From: Acidimicrobiaceae bacterium
Lineage (GTDB): Bacteria > Actinomycetota > Acidimicrobiia > Acidimicrobiales > Ilumatobacteraceae
Direction of reading: 5' to 3'
Assembly: GCA_003455715.1 (NCBI GenBank)
Contig: DMQJ01000008.1
Location: forward strand, 1 to 5,828
Length of the DNA stretch: 5,828 nt
Below the pieces are notes generated by a model, which was given only the letters and a program-made list of their open reading frames with translations, was not told the origin of the DNA and ran no database searches. The translations under genes were made by a program, and so were the position numbers. Each line of letters opens with the position of its first letter. Position 1 is the first letter of the stretch. Of this stretch, positions 5,201 to 5,828 are shown in pieces.

Positions 5201-5828
5201 AGGTGCAGATCGCCGGCCGTGGCGGGGTTCCGCTCGACGCCGGCGCGGTGATGATGAACCTCACCATCGCCGGTGCCACCGGAGCCGGCTACGCGACCGT
5301 GTTCGGTTGCGGTGTCCAGCCTCCGACGTCGAGCATCAACTACGTGGCGGGTCAGAACATCGCCAACGAGCTGATGGCGGGCCTGTCGCCCGACGGCGCG
5401 GTGTGCGTGTACGTGCACACCACCGCCCAGGTGATCATCGACGTCGTCGGGTACACGCCTGACGGCTCGAGCTACACCACCACCACACCCGTCCGTTTGG
5501 CCGACACGAGGGCTGGTTGGACAGCTCCTGACGGCGAGTTCACCGGCACCGGTCCGGTGTCGAGTGGTCAGGTGCTCGAGGTGCAGATCGCCGGCCGTGG
5601 CGGGGTTCCGCTCGACGCCGATGCGGTGATGTTGAACCTCACCATCGCCGGTGCCACCGGAGGTGGCTGGGCGACCGTGTTCGGTTGCGGTGTCCAGCCT
5701 CCGACGTCGAGCATCAACTACGTGGCGGGTCAGAACATCGCCAATGAGGTGATGGCGGGCCTGTCGCCCGACGGCACGGTGTGTGTGTACGTGCATACCA
5801 CCGCCCAGGTGATCATCGACGTCGTCGG
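2197..5828 (+). CDS. Large secreted multidomain repeat protein, 3' end beyond the window
   Basis: One frame stays open for 1210 codons from the ATG at 2197 to the right edge. The start is supported by the Shine-Dalgarno and by the export signal that follows. Order of parts: signal peptide (1-28); N-terminal region of unknown function (29 to about 390); two diverged beta-sandwich-like repeats (about 391-493 and 515-632), each with D-G-x-G-x-L-V-G-T-W and a late G-x-Y-x-A; Gly8 linker (655-662); two Ig-like C-S-L-D-G modules (about 672-831); and three 126-residue repeats starting at residue 846, the third cut. Cysteines recur in pairs, as expected for disulfides outside the cytoplasm. No catalytic motif, sortase signal, transmembrane anchor or S-layer motif is visible, though the C-terminus is missing. 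Likely role: cell-surface or extracellular protein such as an adhesin or structural protein. This is inferred from architecture only, and the function is unknown. Confidence 0.9.
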   Translation, partial: MRRFTRRGGLLCLLPTFFLAMGVQGVTAAPGDGEVSGTGDVFADLVVVLRDVNGVPLLQRFEVPSEVDPSLNEELFCVQPVSLSEIPAVAPIENPADGRSVYPIPLMGDPGAPPPPEGEEVEVCDPQPAYAMYVQEAELERLNMARQPDEVKARKLNDVMIKLLTADELTLDGAGRITADGLALDASPEYAAIYHSLMTTGLIPGLDAAPAALPPFDAWMLAAAAMGTASGKSTPITIDSVQYYNRIVGVAADYVESPGVWEVDFLRTTPPGGEQFVDFSAFSYTRSEVFQGCATWLDVPTLTWQVSSIAELADFAELPPVASGGTVTNIAGFAQLADDVRAVIVLLHENGVIPGFFIDPVGQNTCAAQTLALSQPATSWGMLPSDIIQTDVVTSTLTAYMPWAGTTVNRAQFRVTIDATDAFTLGSEVSFVSTALPGQIDFVVDGDGNLVGTWGGVDGFVLTPGSQVEAPFTVTIADGAPLGTYTATLELVDLDASDPTASVLASDVALTDVHDAVLTVLWTSMIEYAAQGTFQPVTARVFNPDLGQEPLSGAALRITIDAPEPFLLDTQASAWSETVAMPFALDGAGDLVGTWALPDPLPVPYDQLTTWYLNIAEGAPTGVYQASIEIIDAAGVVLNGPAVGEFIIAPASVHGGGGGGGGDDGEEPALPPIASITERPPVVTNSTSATFAFVADQLDAEFGCSLDGAVATLCTSPITYEGLADGTHLFAVYATTDQVGPTAVVSWTVDTVEPTISLIDVPDAATVATDATFTFTVDGAVAVMCSLDGSVLSECTSPTVYTDLPVGPHSFVLAAVDNAGNYASVGHRWTIYNSLDELEWIVPVTPVRLADTRVGWEASDLEFTGEGPIVGGTWLRVQVAGRGGVPLDADAVMMNLTITGAVGAGYATVNACGVRPPTSSINYVAGRNIANQLMVDLSPAGGVCVYVHTTAEVIVDVFGYAPDTVDYLSVTPVRLADTRAGWTAPDGEFTGTGPVSSGQVLEVQIAGRGGVPLDAGAVMMNLTIAGATGAGYATVFGCGVQPPTSSINYVAGQNIANELMAGLSPDGAVCVYVHTTAQVIIDVVGYTPDGSSYTTTTPVRLADTRAGWTAPDGEFTGTGPVSSGQVLEVQIAGRGGVPLDADAVMLNLTIAGATGGGWATVFGCGVQPPTSSINYVAGQNIANEVMAGLSPDGTVCVYVHTTAQVIIDVV
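2281..3366 (+). other. Uncharacterised N-terminal region of the secreted protein (residues 29-390)
   Basis: I do not recognise a named domain here. It opens with F-A-D-L-V-V-V-L-R-D-V-N-G-V-P, has a proline run (residues 113-116) before an acidic stretch, then a helix-prone segment rich in Glu, Arg and Lys (about residues 132-165). A Y-Y-N-R-I-V-G segment and an Asp/Phe-rich part follow, ending near G-F-F-I-D. Four cysteines (77, 124, 293, 366) could form two disulfides. It is not repeated elsewhere in the protein, so it is the best candidate for the specific function, with the later modules acting as stalk or binding repeats. Confidence 0.6.
3367..4092 (+). repeat. Two diverged beta-sandwich-like protein repeats
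   Basis: Unit 1 covers about 3367-3675 and unit 2 about 3739-4092. Both alternate short hydrophobic strands, share R-V-T-I-D-A / R-I-T-I-D-A, carry D-G-x-G-x-L-V-G-T-W (ending at residues 454 and 595), and finish with A-P-x-G-x-Y-x-A-x-x-E/L-x-x-D. The match exists at protein level only; the DNA has diverged. The pattern resembles NEW3/CARDB-type extracellular beta-sandwiches, but I would not assign a family without a profile search. Confidence 0.55.
4159..4182 (+). other. Gly8 linker between protein halves
   Basis: Eight consecutive glycine codons, written with mixed third bases (GGC, GGT, GGA), are followed by an acidic D-D-G-E-E-P. This marks a flexible joint between the N-terminal and beta-sandwich part and the Ig-like and C-terminal repeat part. 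Confidence 0.85.
4210..4692 (+). repeat. Two Ig-like C-S-L-D-G modules with paired cysteines
   Basis: Each module, offset by 81 residues, has T-F-x-F-x-V, then C-S-L-D-G, a second Cys exactly ten residues after the first (Cys704/714 and Cys785/795), x-S-P-x-x-Y-x-x-L-x-x-G-x-H-x-F, and a closing W-T strand. This is a common extracellular module in secreted proteins of Actinobacteria and Chloroflexi, usually a spacer or binding stalk. The conserved ten-residue Cys spacing suggests one disulfide per module. Confidence 0.75.
4732..5109 (+). repeat. C-terminal repeat 1 (126 residues)
   Basis: Runs from P-V-R-L-A-D-T-R through A-G-R-G-G-V-P-L-D-A, N-L-T-I, P-P-T-S-S-I-N-Y, V-C-V-Y-V-H-T-T and D-V-F-G-Y. 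It has two cysteines (912 and 944), likely a disulfide. It differs from repeat 2 at about 34 of 126 residues by hand alignment, so it is the old, diverged member of the array. Confidence 0.9.
5110..5487 (+). repeat. C-terminal repeat 2 (126 residues)
   Basis: Exactly 378 bases after repeat 1, in frame and without indels. It keeps the paired cysteines and all block motifs. Bases 5120-5242 (123 bases) are identical to 5498-5620 in repeat 3. Confidence 0.92.
5488..5828 (+). repeat. C-terminal repeat 3, cut by the window edge
   Basis: The visible 341 bases differ from repeat 2 at 13 positions by hand count, giving six amino-acid changes and otherwise silent changes. The window ends inside its closing D-V-V-G motif, so more copies may follow. 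Confidence 0.92.

Noticed and set aside
3700..5796. 698-codon open frame on the minus strand
   Set aside because: It lies in exact codon register antisense to the large gene. It stays open because the sense gene avoids TTA, CTA and TCA codons over this stretch, and the tandem repeats extend the effect. Its translation is His/Arg/Gly-rich and low complexity, and the sense strand has the Shine-Dalgarno, signal peptide and domains.
1..5828. CRISPR arrays, tRNA/rRNA genes, insertion sequences
   Set aside because: No short regular direct repeats with unique spacers, no cloverleaf, no rRNA-like stretch, and no transposase or terminal inverted repeats were seen. The only long repeats are coding.

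Overview
The window is high-GC DNA that reads almost entirely on the + strand, with GC-ending codons and GTG as well as ATG starts. It most likely comes from an actinobacterium. The C-terminal repeats of the last gene, which open with P-V-R-L-A-D-T-R and close with D-V-x-G-Y, are a type I associate with large secreted proteins of Acidimicrobiia (Ilumatobacter-like). That placement rests on memory of family style, not on a search.

Layout. Positions 1-906 hold the 3' two-thirds or more of a class V, PLP-dependent cysteine desulfurase, cut by the left edge. It overlaps by four bases (GTGA) with a complete mnmA (903-1949), the tRNA-uridine 2-sulfurtransferase. Together they form a sulfur-relay pair: the desulfurase takes sulfur from cysteine as a persulfide, and MnmA places it on U34 of tRNAs for Lys, Glu and Gln. 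A GC-rich hairpin lies directly after the mnmA stop.

Positions 1950-2196 (247 bases) are intergenic and unusually structured. They hold the post-mnmA hairpin, a tandem octamer, a DosR/DevR-like palindrome, and a leader of about 115 bases with several abutting helices. A long-range stem closes the leader just before a strong Shine-Dalgarno. A short motif occurs twice in it, 78 bases apart. Alternative pairings could expose or mask the Shine-Dalgarno. I could not match this leader to a known riboswitch class.

From 2197 to the right edge (5828) runs one open reading frame of at least 1210 codons with no stop. It encodes an exported multidomain protein: signal peptide, a long N-terminal region of unknown function, two diverged beta-sandwich-like repeats, a Gly8 linker, two Ig-like C-S-L-D-G modules, and three 126-residue tandem repeats. 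The last two repeats are about 96 percent identical in DNA. The protein is probably a cell-surface or extracellular protein and has no evident functional link to the thiolation genes.
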